Below are positions 52,323-60,592 of a stretch of DNA of 64,000 nt, in pieces. The stretch covers positions 1 through 64,000 of the forward strand of contig CAZZKG010000012.1 in the NCBI GenBank assembly GCA_964654825.1, read 5' to 3'. Origin of the DNA: CAZZKG01 sp964654825. Lineage in GTDB: Bacteria > Gemmatimonadota > CAZMKB01. The notes under the pieces were generated by a model, which had not been told where the DNA came from, did no database searches, and worked only from the letters and a program-made list of their open reading frames with translations. The position numbers and the translations under genes are program-made. How positions within the stretch are numbered: position 1 is the stretch's first letter; each line of letters begins with the position of its first letter.

Positions 52323-53959
52323 AGAATCCCAATATAGTGCTTTCCGGTTTCATGGCGACCGGAAAGACGAGCGTGGGGAGAGAACTCGCGCGGCTCACAG
52401 GATTCAACTTCGTGGATGCCGACCAGATCCTCGAGGAACGGCTCGGATTGAAAATTTCCGACATCTTCAGGAACAACGGGGAGGAGAAATTCAGGGAAGA
52501 GGAACGAACCCTGGCGTTCGAACTCTCTCTCAAGAGGAACATGATAATCGCCACCGGCGGAGGGATGATTCTGGACAGGGAGAGCAGGGATGCTCTCGAA
52601 AGTTCCGGCGAACTCTTCTGCCTGAATGCCAGTGTCGACACCATCCGCAGAAGAGTCGGTGGCAGTAAATCCAGGCCACTACTTTCGAAGAAGGACAGTG
52701 ACCGCAGGATAATAACCCTCCTCGAAGAGAGGAAGGCCGTCTATGGGAGCATCGAGCAACAGGTCGACACGGATCAACTTCCACCTGACGCGCTGGCAAT
52801 CGAAATCCTCAGCAGGCTCTCGCCCCCCATCAGGCGGCAGACGGTGACGACTTCGGCCGGAGGATCGTATCCGATTCTTTTCGGGAGAGGTACCCTCAAG
52901 CAGCTTCCGGAACTACTCTCCTCTCACCTCACGGGAGGTGACATCTTCGTAATCACCGATTCCAATGTTGTTGCCCTTCATGGAGACAACCTCAAGCGGA
53001 TCCTCGAAGAAGCTGGCTTCAATCACCGGATCTTCGTATTTCCGGCAGGTGAGTCGAGCAAAACAATGGCGACGGTAACCGGTGTCCATTCCTATCTCGC
53101 CGGCGCTTCAGCCCAGAGGGATGCGACGCTCGTAGCTTTTGGCGGAGGTGTCGTGGGTGATGTCGCAGGTTTCGCCGCTTCCACATACATGCGGGGTATC
53201 TCACTCGTTCACATCCCGACGACACTCATGGCACAGGGAGATTCGAGCATCGGAGGAAAGAATGCCGTAAACACGGCTTCCGCGAAGAATCTCATCGGCA
53301 CGTTCTATCATCCGCAGTTCGTGCTAACGGATCCGGAACTCCTCCTCACCCTCCCCGACAGGGAGTACAGATCGGGTTTCGCCGAAGTGGTGAAAACCGC
53401 GATCATCGAGGGAGAAGACGCTTTTCATACCCTGGAGATCCTCATCGAACAAATCAGGGACAGGTTCATCGCGCTTCTTGCGCCGGTACTCTTCAGGTGC
53501 ATACAGCAGAAAGCTCAAATTGTCAGCCGGGACCCCTATGAACAGAACGAGAGAAAAGTCCTCAATCTCGGCCACACGTTCGGCCACGCCATCGAACAGG
53601 GAAGTAATTACACAGGTGTTTCCCACGGTGAGGCCGTCGCCCTCGGTATTCGCACCGCGACAGCGGTATCCCTCGCCCTCGGCATAATTTCCGGGGGTGA
53701 AGCGGCGCGAATCATCCATCTGCTCGATGAAGCCGATCTTCTCGAAACAGGAGGAGCACAGAAGAAGACCAACATGATAAAAACCATGCTCCTGGACAAG
53801 AAGGCCAGGAGAGGGAAACTCACCATCGTCGTCCCGGCCCGGATCGGTGAGATCGAAACTATCGAAGGTATCGAACCATCCAGGCTCATCGAAATACTGG
53901 AGGAAGCCGATGAAAAAGATCCTGGTGATCCACGGACCCAACCTGAAAAGGCTCGGTAA
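52316..53959 (+). CDS. aroKB: Bifunctional shikimate kinase / 3-dehydroquinate synthase (AroK-AroB fusion)
   Basis: 547 aa fusion. Residues 1-165 are shikimate kinase: Walker A GFMATGKTSVG (about 11-21), FVDADQILEE with the shikimate-binding Asp, FREEERTLAFEL, ATGGGMILD, and SRPLLS. Residues about 180-530 are dehydroquinate synthase: GGDIFVITDSNV, PAGESSKTM, VAFGGGVVGDVAGFAASTYM, HIPTTLMAQGDSSIGGKNAV (NAD site), GFAEVVKTAI and NLGHTFGHAIE with the zinc ligands. So one chain catalyses steps 2 and 5 of the shikimate pathway. The same fusion is known from Thermotoga. A further 20 residues of charged tail end within aroQ, whose start is 50 bp before this stop. The short linker (about 165-178) is proline- and arginine-rich. 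Confidence 0.95.
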   Translation: MLENPNIVLSGFMATGKTSVGRELARLTGFNFVDADQILEERLGLKISDIFRNNGEEKFREEERTLAFELSLKRNMIIATGGGMILDRESRDALESSGELFCLNASVDTIRRRVGGSKSRPLLSKKDSDRRIITLLEERKAVYGSIEQQVDTDQLPPDALAIEILSRLSPPIRRQTVTTSAGGSYPILFGRGTLKQLPELLSSHLTGGDIFVITDSNVVALHGDNLKRILEEAGFNHRIFVFPAGESSKTMATVTGVHSYLAGASAQRDATLVAFGGGVVGDVAGFAASTYMRGISLVHIPTTLMAQGDSSIGGKNAVNTASAKNLIGTFYHPQFVLTDPELLLTLPDREYRSGFAEVVKTAIIEGEDAFHTLEILIEQIRDRFIALLAPVLFRCIQQKAQIVSRDPYEQNERKVLNLGHTFGHAIEQGSNYTGVSHGEAVALGIRTATAVSLALGIISGGEAARIIHLLDEADLLETGGAQKKTNMIKTMLLDKKARRGKLTIVVPARIGEIETIEGIEPSRLIEILEEADEKDPGDPRTQPEKAR

Positions 53960-54347
53960 GAGAGAGCCTGAGATTTACGGCACCGTGAGCCTCGAACAGC
54001 TCGATGGGGAGCTCGCGCGGTGTGCCGGAGAAAGAGGGCTCGAGCTGAAGACATTCCAGAGTAACGGCGAAGGGGCCATCATAGATGAGATAGAGGAGGC
54101 AGCTTCGTGGGCGGACGGGATTGTTATAAACCCCGGCGCATATACTCACTACAGCCACGCGATCGCAGACGCGATCCGTTCGGCGGACATCCCGGTTGTA
54201 GAAGTTCACCTCAGCAATATCCACTCCCGTGAAGATTTCCGGGCGCGTTCGGTTACCGCCGCCGGCTGTATCGGCGTTATCACCGGGTTCGGAACAGCAT
54301 CCTATATGCTCGGGATCGAGGCGCTCATCTCCTCTGCCGCGGAATAG
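53910..54347 (+). CDS. aroQ: Type II 3-dehydroquinate dehydratase
   Basis: 145 aa from ATG 53910, with GGAGGA five to six bases upstream and inside the aroKB 3' end; the open frame from 53847 is overlap. Dehydrates 3-dehydroquinate to 3-dehydroshikimate. HGPNLKRLGKREPEIYG (about 9-25; catalytic Tyr and Arg), NGEGAIIDEIEEA, VINPGAYTHYSHAIADAI (about 73-90), VEVHLSNIHSREDFR (about 99-113) and GFGTASYMLGIEAL are the type II hallmarks. The first residue of the NGPNL motif is His instead of the usual Asn. It is the last gene of the trp-aro operon; no clear terminator is seen in the 31 bp before the convergent serpin stop. Confidence 0.96.
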   Translation: MKKILVIHGPNLKRLGKREPEIYGTVSLEQLDGELARCAGERGLELKTFQSNGEGAIIDEIEEAASWADGIVINPGAYTHYSHAIADAIRSADIPVVEVHLSNIHSREDFRARSVTAAGCIGVITGFGTASYMLGIEALISSAAE

Positions 54348-54378
54348 CCGGTTCCGAGGCAGTATTCTTCCGATTTCT

Positions 54379-55614
54379 TCATGAGGAGACCGGATCCACG
54401 ATCTTCCCGATAAAGAGAATAGTCCCCGACAAGTGCTCCCTGATCGCAAAGAGAAAGGGCCTGTCCACCAACATGAGGGTTGGACCGCCCGCTGAGGTTT
54501 CTCCCATTTCGACATCTGTCACTGCCGCGGCCTCTGTTCCCTCCTCATCCACCTGGACGAAAGTTTTGTGCTTCACCTTGCTGATAAAGAGACTGCGGTC
54601 TATACACATCCCTGAAAAGTCGGCACTGGAGGGGTCGAAGGCCACGCCCATTCCGATCGCCTCGAGTACGCTATTCAATAAAAGATCGTACTCGAGTGTG
54701 AACTTCGGCATCTCAAGGTGGACCTGACGCTTGTCGAAGCCACTCATCCACCCGTCCCAGGTCGACTGAGAGATCTGGGAGATGAGGAGATCCAGATCCT
54801 GGTCTTCTAAGGGCAGGATAACCGTCATGCTGAATGCTTCTTCCCCATACGGCAGATCCACGGCCTGGAAGCTCTCCGCCCACGAATAGTCGAGATCCCC
54901 CTCGAGCGTCATCATTTTACAATTTTTTTTCGATCCGTCGGTAAGGTTGAAGTTGCCGTCTCTCGTTCTATTTTTCTCGAACTGGTAGGTCCAGGTACCC
55001 TTGAAGTAGATCGCGTTGATGAGGAACATCACCAAGTATGGGTCGATTGGGTCGTCCACGATCTCCTCGATTCTCCCGTTGGTGTTTTCGCTCACCCAGG
55101 CGTTGATCTTCGAGACGGCCCCCGGAGCACCGAAGTCGAGTCCTGTAACGAGGGCGCCGAAGTAGTCCGTGGTCCGTTTGATGAAATCCTTCTCCACCGG
55201 GAGCTCCTTCCTGTACCAGATGGAGTTTGCGATCTCGAGAGTCACGTCGGGATCGAGATTGAGGAGGAGATCGGTAAGCCCGCTGTAGGATTCGTTGATC
55301 TGTTCGAGCGTCATTCCACCGAACTCTAGCGTCCGGCTCATAGCGGATTCGGTGGACCCCGCTGCCCCGTTATAGGTCATCCCTAGAGCCATAGAGACCG
55401 AGAGCGGAGAAATGAAGATGTTCTTCACCCCCTCCTGCCTGTTTACTTCTCCGAAGAGCTTCAGGCCGAAACCGTTGACAGACTCGACCAGTTGCGTCTC
55501 GGAGAGCGTGAGATTCCTCCAGGCTAATCCTTCTGGAGCATACGGGAGCCTGTCGCAGTGAAGAAATCCGAGAGAGAGACATACGAAAACGGGGGGAATC
55601 CACTTCCTTCTCAT
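54379..55614 (-). CDS. Secreted serpin (serine protease inhibitor family)
   Basis: 411 aa. ATG 55614 has GGAGG six bases upstream; ATG 55617 is adjacent. A signal peptide (KWIPPVFVCLSLGFLHC) may end at a lipidated Cys, though the -3 to -1 residues are not canonical. Serpin core: NIFISPLSVSMALGMTYNGA (about 65-84), ANSIWYRKELP, LINAIYFKGTWTYQF, KMMTLEGDLDYSWAE and C-terminal DRPFLFAIREHLSGTILFIGK. The reactive-centre hinge is DEEGTEAAAVT, the small-residue form of inhibitory serpins. Counting from the hinge Glu as P17 puts P1-P1' at Thr-Ser in EMGETSAGG, so target specificity is unclear. A TATAAT (55668-55673) on this strand lies about 54 bp upstream. Single-gene unit. Confidence 0.92.
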   Translation of the reverse strand: MRRKWIPPVFVCLSLGFLHCDRLPYAPEGLAWRNLTLSETQLVESVNGFGLKLFGEVNRQEGVKNIFISPLSVSMALGMTYNGAAGSTESAMSRTLEFGGMTLEQINESYSGLTDLLLNLDPDVTLEIANSIWYRKELPVEKDFIKRTTDYFGALVTGLDFGAPGAVSKINAWVSENTNGRIEEIVDDPIDPYLVMFLINAIYFKGTWTYQFEKNRTRDGNFNLTDGSKKNCKMMTLEGDLDYSWAESFQAVDLPYGEEAFSMTVILPLEDQDLDLLISQISQSTWDGWMSGFDKRQVHLEMPKFTLEYDLLLNSVLEAIGMGVAFDPSSADFSGMCIDRSLFISKVKHKTFVQVDEEGTEAAAVTDVEMGETSAGGPTLMLVDRPFLFAIREHLSGTILFIGKIVDPVSS

Positions 55615-55888
55615 CATGCACCTCCGGAGTGCGGCCGGATTTTTGCTCCTCATTGAGTCGATACTATATTATAGATCTCGTGGAGAAGAAAAGTTTCATA
55701 TTGAATAAATTTCTGTTCGGGTCTACCACCCCTCCTCCGATCACGGCATGCATCCAGGTTGAAGATTCATCTTCCGTCCAGCTCCTTGCGTGATCGGCAG
55801 TTCCTGCGTAATATCTTCTCCAACAGAACAGTCCTGATCCCAAACACGATCGGAGGGAGTCAAAACGGCCGGAGAAAACATACTCGCA

Positions 55889-57311
55889 GTGTACCCGGAA
55901 CGTATCAGACAGCGGGTTTTCGACAGGATGCCGCCGCTTGGAATGGCGTGGATCGCAGCCGTGCTGAGGGAATCAGGACAAACAGTGCGTCTGGTCGACG
56001 AACAGGTCGAAGAGGCGGACATAGCGAACCTCACCGCAGAGTTAACCCCTTCACTGGTACTGATCGGGGGGGACGAGTCATTCCCGATTCGAGGCATTCC
56101 AGAGAGCACGGCAGGCGAAAGTCGCCTATCCCCCGGCAACAGTCGTCTACGGCGGCCCTCATGCCTCATTCACCGCGGAATCGACGCTAACCCACATCCC
56201 GGACATCGACATCGTAGTCCATGGCGAGGGTGAGCAAACAGTGATCGAACTTCTCCGGTGGAAGCAGGCCGGCGGAGAATGCGGTGAGCTTTCGGGGATC
56301 AGGGGCATTTCCTACCGAAACGAGGACCGGGCCGTCAGCACTCCACTTCGTCCCTTTAATCGAGCGCTTGATTCGCTGCCGCTCCCCGCCCGCGATCTTC
56401 TCCACATCGATCGATACGACATGAGACTCGACTATCTCAACGAGCCGGCCCTGCACATCATGACGGCGAGAGGCTGCCCGTTTGCCTGCTCCTTCTGTTC
56501 GGCCTCGAAGATGTTCGGGCGCTCGTATGCCATGCGAAGACCGGATCTCGTAGTCGATGAGATCGAACACCTCATTGAGAAGTACGGGATATCGGGTGTC
56601 AAGATATTCGACAGTACGTTCACTATCAGCCGGGAACATGTTCTGACTTTCTGTGACGAACTCGAACGGCGTGGTATGGTTATGCCCTGGGAGTGCGAAG
56701 TGCGGGTTGGTTCGGTTGACAAACCGCTGCTCGAACGAATGAGGAAGGCCGGCTGCTACTACATCGACATCGGTATCGAATCTGCCGACCAGGGGGTTCT
56801 CGATGAAATGCACAAGGGGATCAAAATCGAGGAAGCGGAGATGCTCCTCTCCTGGTGTCGAGAACTGGGGATCCGGACAAAAGCCTTTTTCACGGTCGGC
56901 CACATCGGGGAGACGGTGGAAGCGGCAGGGCGTACCATTTCTTTCATCAGGAAAAACCGATCGAAGATAACCCTCATCGGTTACAATCCGGGTATCCGCA
57001 CCTACCCCGGTACCAGGGTCGAAGAGTACGCCCACACCAACAACCTGCTCCCGACCGGTTTCGACTGGTCAGTGCCGTACGAGAACCGTGAATACCTGAA
57101 GATATACCGGCCGGTCGACAACATCCCCCTGCTCCTTCAACCCGGGATGAGTATCGATGAGCTGCGGCGCCTCAGGCAGCGATATATTCTGTCACGGGTT
57201 CTGGACTTCCGTTTCTGGCTATTCAAACTGAAGCTCCTCTGGAAACACGGAGAGCTTGGCACCTACATCCTGCTGGGCCTCAAAGGATTGCTAAAAAGAA
57301 GGAAGGGATAA
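55889..57311 (+). pseudogene. B12-binding-domain radical SAM protein, frameshifted
   Basis: Two frames together make one protein. The first (GTG 55889 on) has MPPLGMAWIAAVLRESG and LVLIGG of a cobalamin-binding domain. In the run of seven G at 56066-56072 the frame is lost; removing one G continues as LIGGTSHSRFEAF ... VVYGGPHASF ... DIDIVVHGEGE and joins the second frame, which carries the radical SAM motif ARGCPFACSFCSASKMFG (C-x3-C-x2-C, near 56468-56510), FDSTFTISREHVL and GIESADQGVLDEM. The family includes BchE- and hopanoid-type enzymes. The N-terminus is also odd: the first beta strand (ENILAVYPE) lies upstream of the only start codon. Either a real pseudogene or a homopolymer sequencing error. 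Confidence 0.8.
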
Positions 57312-57317
57312 TCGCCC

Positions 57318-58559
57318 TCACTTCGCCAGGAGCATTTTCCGTGCGGGAAGCGGCTTTCCATCGACCACGAGGAGGTAGAAATAGATGCCGGAGGGAGAGT
57401 CTTCACCGTAATCCGTTTTTCCGTCCCAGTGGACCGTGTAGCGTCCGGGAGGGAGTCGGTCATCCACAAGCCTCTTCACCAGCTTCCCACGGGCATTGTA
57501 AACCGTCACCGCCACGTATTGAAGGCCACTGCCGCTTTCGTCTTCTGGGAGGCCGTAGGATATCTGCGTGCTTGGATTGAACGGATTCGGGAAATTCTGC
57601 TCGAGTTCGATCGCTCTCGGTAGATTCACGATTTCCTCATCATCGACCCCCAGCTGACCACTGATCGTGAAGCATTCGTCGCTGTAGTCATAGATTTCGG
57701 GATTCCCGTATTTTTCGAGCTTCATGATACACTGACCCGACTCAAGAAATGGAACCGTCCACTTCCATTTTCCGTCATTGAGCGTTCTGTTCTTGATTAT
57801 CTCCCAGGTATAGCCGTCATCGGTCGAAAGCCAGATCCTGATTTTCTCGATCTCGGGAGGTGTGCTCCACTCTACCGTGTAACTCGAACCGGCAGAGATT
57901 TCTTCACCACCACTCGGATTGAGGAGACACAGATCGTCATCAGTATCTTCACCATTCTCATCGATGGTGAAATATGCATCACTATAGTCATAGATGTTCG
58001 GGTTCCCCTGTTTTTCCAGCTTGAGGATACACTGATCCGACAGGATATCGGGAACGTCCCATGTCCAGCTTCCGGTGTTCTCTGCATTATCTTTGATTAT
58101 CTCCCAGGTATAGCCGTCATCGGTCGAAAGCCAGATCCTGATTTTCTCGATCTCGGGATGCGCTTCCCATGAAATGGTATAGCTGGAACCCGAGCGGAGC
58201 TTTTCCCCTCCATTGGGGCGAACCAGGTGCAGGACATCGGTCAAGTCGGATCCAGCCACATACGAGATCTCCTCCGACAGGCCGCTCTCGTTGTTTGCGT
58301 TGTCAAAGGCGGAAAGAGCGAAATAGTAGGTCGTTCCGATTTCGAAGCCGTCTACGGTATATTCGATCACATTTCCCGTGTTGATGATCGTTGAGTAATC
58401 CCCGGGAGCTGTTCCGAAATAGAGTTTGTAACCGGCGAGATCGGATTCGGTATTTGGATTCCAGTCAAGCGTGATCGAAATGGGAAAAAGCTGCACGGGG
58501 AAGAGCAGAAAGAGAGCAATAACCACTATTGGGACAAAACACACTCTGAACCGATTCAT
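57318..58559 (-). CDS. Secreted Fn3 / Kre9-KNH-repeat protein with sorting tail
   Basis: 413 aa from ATG 58559 (GGGGGA about four bases upstream). Signal peptide FVPIVVIALFLLFPVQLFP. Then a fibronectin type III domain (SITLDWNPNTESDLAGYKLY, about 27-110) and two repeats of about 100 residues of the Kre9/KNH (Ser-Thr-rich anchored) type: PNGGEKLRSGSSYTISWEA and PSGGEEISAGSSYTVEWST, each with KIRIWLSTDDGYTWEIIK and ending YDYSDAYFTI. The C-terminus is a FlgD-like sorting tail: QNFPNPFNPSTQISYGLP, then GIYFYLLVVDG and RKMLLAK. The repeats share 66 identical bases exactly 300 bp apart (57793-57858 and 58093-58158). No enzyme motif; a surface or matrix role is likely. Confidence 0.85.
   Translation of the reverse strand: MNRFRVCFVPIVVIALFLLFPVQLFPISITLDWNPNTESDLAGYKLYFGTAPGDYSTIINTGNVIEYTVDGFEIGTTYYFALSAFDNANNESGLSEEISYVAGSDLTDVLHLVRPNGGEKLRSGSSYTISWEAHPEIEKIRIWLSTDDGYTWEIIKDNAENTGSWTWDVPDILSDQCILKLEKQGNPNIYDYSDAYFTIDENGEDTDDDLCLLNPSGGEEISAGSSYTVEWSTPPEIEKIRIWLSTDDGYTWEIIKNRTLNDGKWKWTVPFLESGQCIMKLEKYGNPEIYDYSDECFTISGQLGVDDEEIVNLPRAIELEQNFPNPFNPSTQISYGLPEDESGSGLQYVAVTVYNARGKLVKRLVDDRLPPGRYTVHWDGKTDYGEDSPSGIYFYLLVVDGKPLPARKMLLAK
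57793..58158 (-). repeat. Intragenic tandem duplication with 66 identical bases
   Basis: 57793-57858 and 58093-58158 are identical and exactly 300 bp apart, within two homologous protein repeats that differ more elsewhere. This points to recent duplication or gene conversion of the KIRIWLSTDDGYTWEII segment. Confidence 0.9.
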
Positions 58560-58686
58560 TATTTCCCCCACGGTGTTGCCTAAAGCGAACCCAACCGGTA
58601 CCAAACTGGGGGATTATTACGCATATTGCATGCCATTGAGAAGTAAGCGTGGCCTTACTACTCTTTCGTGGTGTAACTGGTACATA

Positions 58687-58715
58687 TTTATACACTTTGT
58701 AGGTTCCTGACACAA
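58687..58715 (-). promoter_or_regulatory. Predicted promoter of the Fn3/Kre9 protein gene
   Basis: On the minus strand TTGTGT (58710-58715), 17-base spacer, TATAAA (58687-58692). Start of transcription near 58680 leaves a leader of about 120 nt before ATG 58559. Confidence 0.45.
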
Positions 58716-58818
58716 CAAAGCTCGTGATCGGCCTCGCAGGTTTCTCCTGATCAATATTCTCCGGCGGGAAAAATCTTCCTACATATCTTCCGGCGTAATC
58801 AATACAAGGAGGAACCTG

Positions 58819-58897
58819 AATGGTCCTGTTCATCCATACGGTGACGTTTCGAGGTTCTGGAGGTACCCGAACCACAGGGCGTGAGGAAGGGGAATAT
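58819..58897 (-). repeat. Dispersed 79-bp repeat, copy B
   Basis: Reverse complement of this stretch aligns without gaps to 19191-19269 (about 54 of 79 positions). On the plus strand it encodes MVLFIHTVTFR at 58820 on, preceded by AGGAGG, and RTTGREEGEY, matching VVLFINTVTFR and RAASREAGEY from copy A's minus strand, with mostly silent changes in the first ten codons. Confidence 0.5.
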
Positions 58898-58939
58898 GAG
58901 AATCCTCAAGGGCGGTGTCCTTATCCATCGCCGGCTGGA

Positions 58940-60592
58940 CTACGGCCGGATTCTCAATCCTTCAGGAGGAGCCGGAGGTGTGGTGTCCGAATCAGAAGTA
59001 TTAAGAAGGATGTAACCATCTTTCGGCGAAATGCTCAGCGTTCCAGAGACCAGACCTCCATCATTGTGCTGCGGATCCTGGATACCGCTGATCTTTTTGT
59101 ACAGATTCTGCCCGAGTCCTGATACCACCCGGGTTTCGTCGGTGGGATTTACGAGAGCAATACCGTTCTCGAAGTCTCTCCTCCACACACGTGAATCGAT
59201 ATTCTCCGCCTCATCCTCATCGGCACTCCAGCCGGCGGCTTCGAGGAGATCGTCAAGTTTGACGGCAGGATCGTTCACGTCGAATGAAGGACCATTGGCT
59301 TTGCCGAGATAGTGAGTGAATGAGGCATAGTGTTGGATGACCTGGCTCCCATCCGCATGTGAGGCTCTCAGATCATATTTACTCCGCCTCGTGAATCCCC
59401 GGTAACAGTCCAAGAATTGATTTGCGTCCTTGCTTCCATAGTAGACCTGTTCCCCATCGATTTGCAAAACACCGCTGGATGCGAATCCATCAGTTGATGA
59501 GACAGGAATGGTGGTCTGTTCGGCATCGACACTCTGACTGAGATTGGTTATGCTTGCATTCACACTCCCATCATCCTTCACCGAGAATTCATCGTACCAG
59601 ATGATCTCAGAGTGATAGTGACTTCCGTAGTCGATGCTGTAATAATTATCAGTCATCAGAGTAGCACAGAGAGTGAACCTCATCAAATCATAATCCGTCA
59701 GATTCGGTCCCGACAAGCTGCCGTTGATGATACACACTTTCGGTGTCCGCGATCCATCAACAAGGTATTTATGATTCGTACAGAAATAGTGGATGTTCTT
59801 ACTGCTGCTTGGACGGAAACTCTCCTGAAACTTTCCGTTGAGTCCATCGAGTGCGCCACGGTGAAGGCCATTACCGATAATGATGATGTCCTCTGCGAGT
59901 GCCCGCGTGTTGTCGAGAAGGGTCAGCGCACCTTGCGACCATATATTCGAAAAAACCGGTTCATCACCATTTGTATCTCGATCGTATTCGGGTATCCCAT
60001 TCCTGTTCGCATCCTTGACATCAGGATGCATCCACGAAAGGTTGTCTGCGAACGTGTCATAGAAGATGCCGTCCCAGTGCGAGTAGAGGGCTATATGTTC
60101 ATTGATGGTCCATTCAGCGAGGAACTGATTCGGCTTCACCCCATTGGGGTGACTGCCGGATGCGGCATCCATATTTGTCATATTGATCAGAATCGAGGGA
60201 AAATTTTCATAGTCCAGGATGTTCCCTTGGTAATCCCGAAGCCACCAATCGTATTCTTCACATGCATCTGCGATGGGGGAGTTTGGATTTTCATTGGGAT
60301 TCGCATTTGCGGATTGCACATACATTAGCAGTATGATGTCCGGGTTGAGTTCTTTGATTGTATCGACAAACCCTCTCTGCCTCTCCGTTTCATCGAGTTT
60401 TTTCTCAATGACAAGAAGATCAAATCTCGAAAGAGGCTCAACCTCCCGTTCATACAGCGAATGCGGGAGGAAGCAGTTTGCCAGTCTCGGAAATTCCGGA
60501 TCCTCCGATCCAAAAATCGCAGAATGGTAGACGAGAATACTCACAAGACACAGTAAGACGGGGGCAAGAAAACGAACTGCTTTTCGTATCAT
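58940..60592 (-). CDS. Putative secreted glycoside hydrolase (GHL15-like)
   Basis: 550 aa from ATG 60592 (GGAG about six bases upstream). Signal peptide FLAPVLLCLVSILVYHSAIF. The barrel looks like the putative glycosyl hydrolase family GHL15 (PF14885): FDLLVIEKKLDE, NPDIILLMYVQSANANP, HWDGIFYDTFADN (about 172-184; candidate catalytic Asp after strand 4), IIIIGNGLHRG and YYSIDYGSHYHSEI. A C-terminal beta domain follows (SQSVDAEQTTIPVSSTDGF, GVLQIDGEQVYYGS). The end DTTPPAPPEGLRIRP is the usual linker into a fibronectin domain, but the stop comes at once, so a C-terminal domain may have been lost. Substrate unknown; polysaccharide cleavage outside the cytoplasm is expected. Confidence 0.72.
   Translation of the reverse strand: MIRKAVRFLAPVLLCLVSILVYHSAIFGSEDPEFPRLANCFLPHSLYEREVEPLSRFDLLVIEKKLDETERQRGFVDTIKELNPDIILLMYVQSANANPNENPNSPIADACEEYDWWLRDYQGNILDYENFPSILINMTNMDAASGSHPNGVKPNQFLAEWTINEHIALYSHWDGIFYDTFADNLSWMHPDVKDANRNGIPEYDRDTNGDEPVFSNIWSQGALTLLDNTRALAEDIIIIGNGLHRGALDGLNGKFQESFRPSSSKNIHYFCTNHKYLVDGSRTPKVCIINGSLSGPNLTDYDLMRFTLCATLMTDNYYSIDYGSHYHSEIIWYDEFSVKDDGSVNASITNLSQSVDAEQTTIPVSSTDGFASSGVLQIDGEQVYYGSKDANQFLDCYRGFTRRSKYDLRASHADGSQVIQHYASFTHYLGKANGPSFDVNDPAVKLDDLLEAAGWSADEDEAENIDSRVWRRDFENGIALVNPTDETRVVSGLGQNLYKKISGIQDPQHNDGGLVSGTLSISPKDGYILLNTSDSDTTPPAPPEGLRIRP

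Larger units (their letters stand above)
58605..58939. other. Intergenic region with promoter and repeat copy B
   Basis: Contains the minus-strand promoter for the Fn3/Kre9 protein (58687-58715) and repeat copy B (58819-58897). On the plus strand a frame opens at ATG 58820 with a strong AGGAGG seven bases upstream and runs 100 codons, but from 58940 it is antisense to the glycoside hydrolase gene, so I do not call it as a gene. Confidence 0.45.

Noticed and set aside
58820..59122. 100-codon plus-strand frame with a good ribosome-binding site
   Set aside because: Two-thirds is antisense to the glycoside hydrolase gene and shows no protein-like composition; only its first part (repeat copy B) is of interest.
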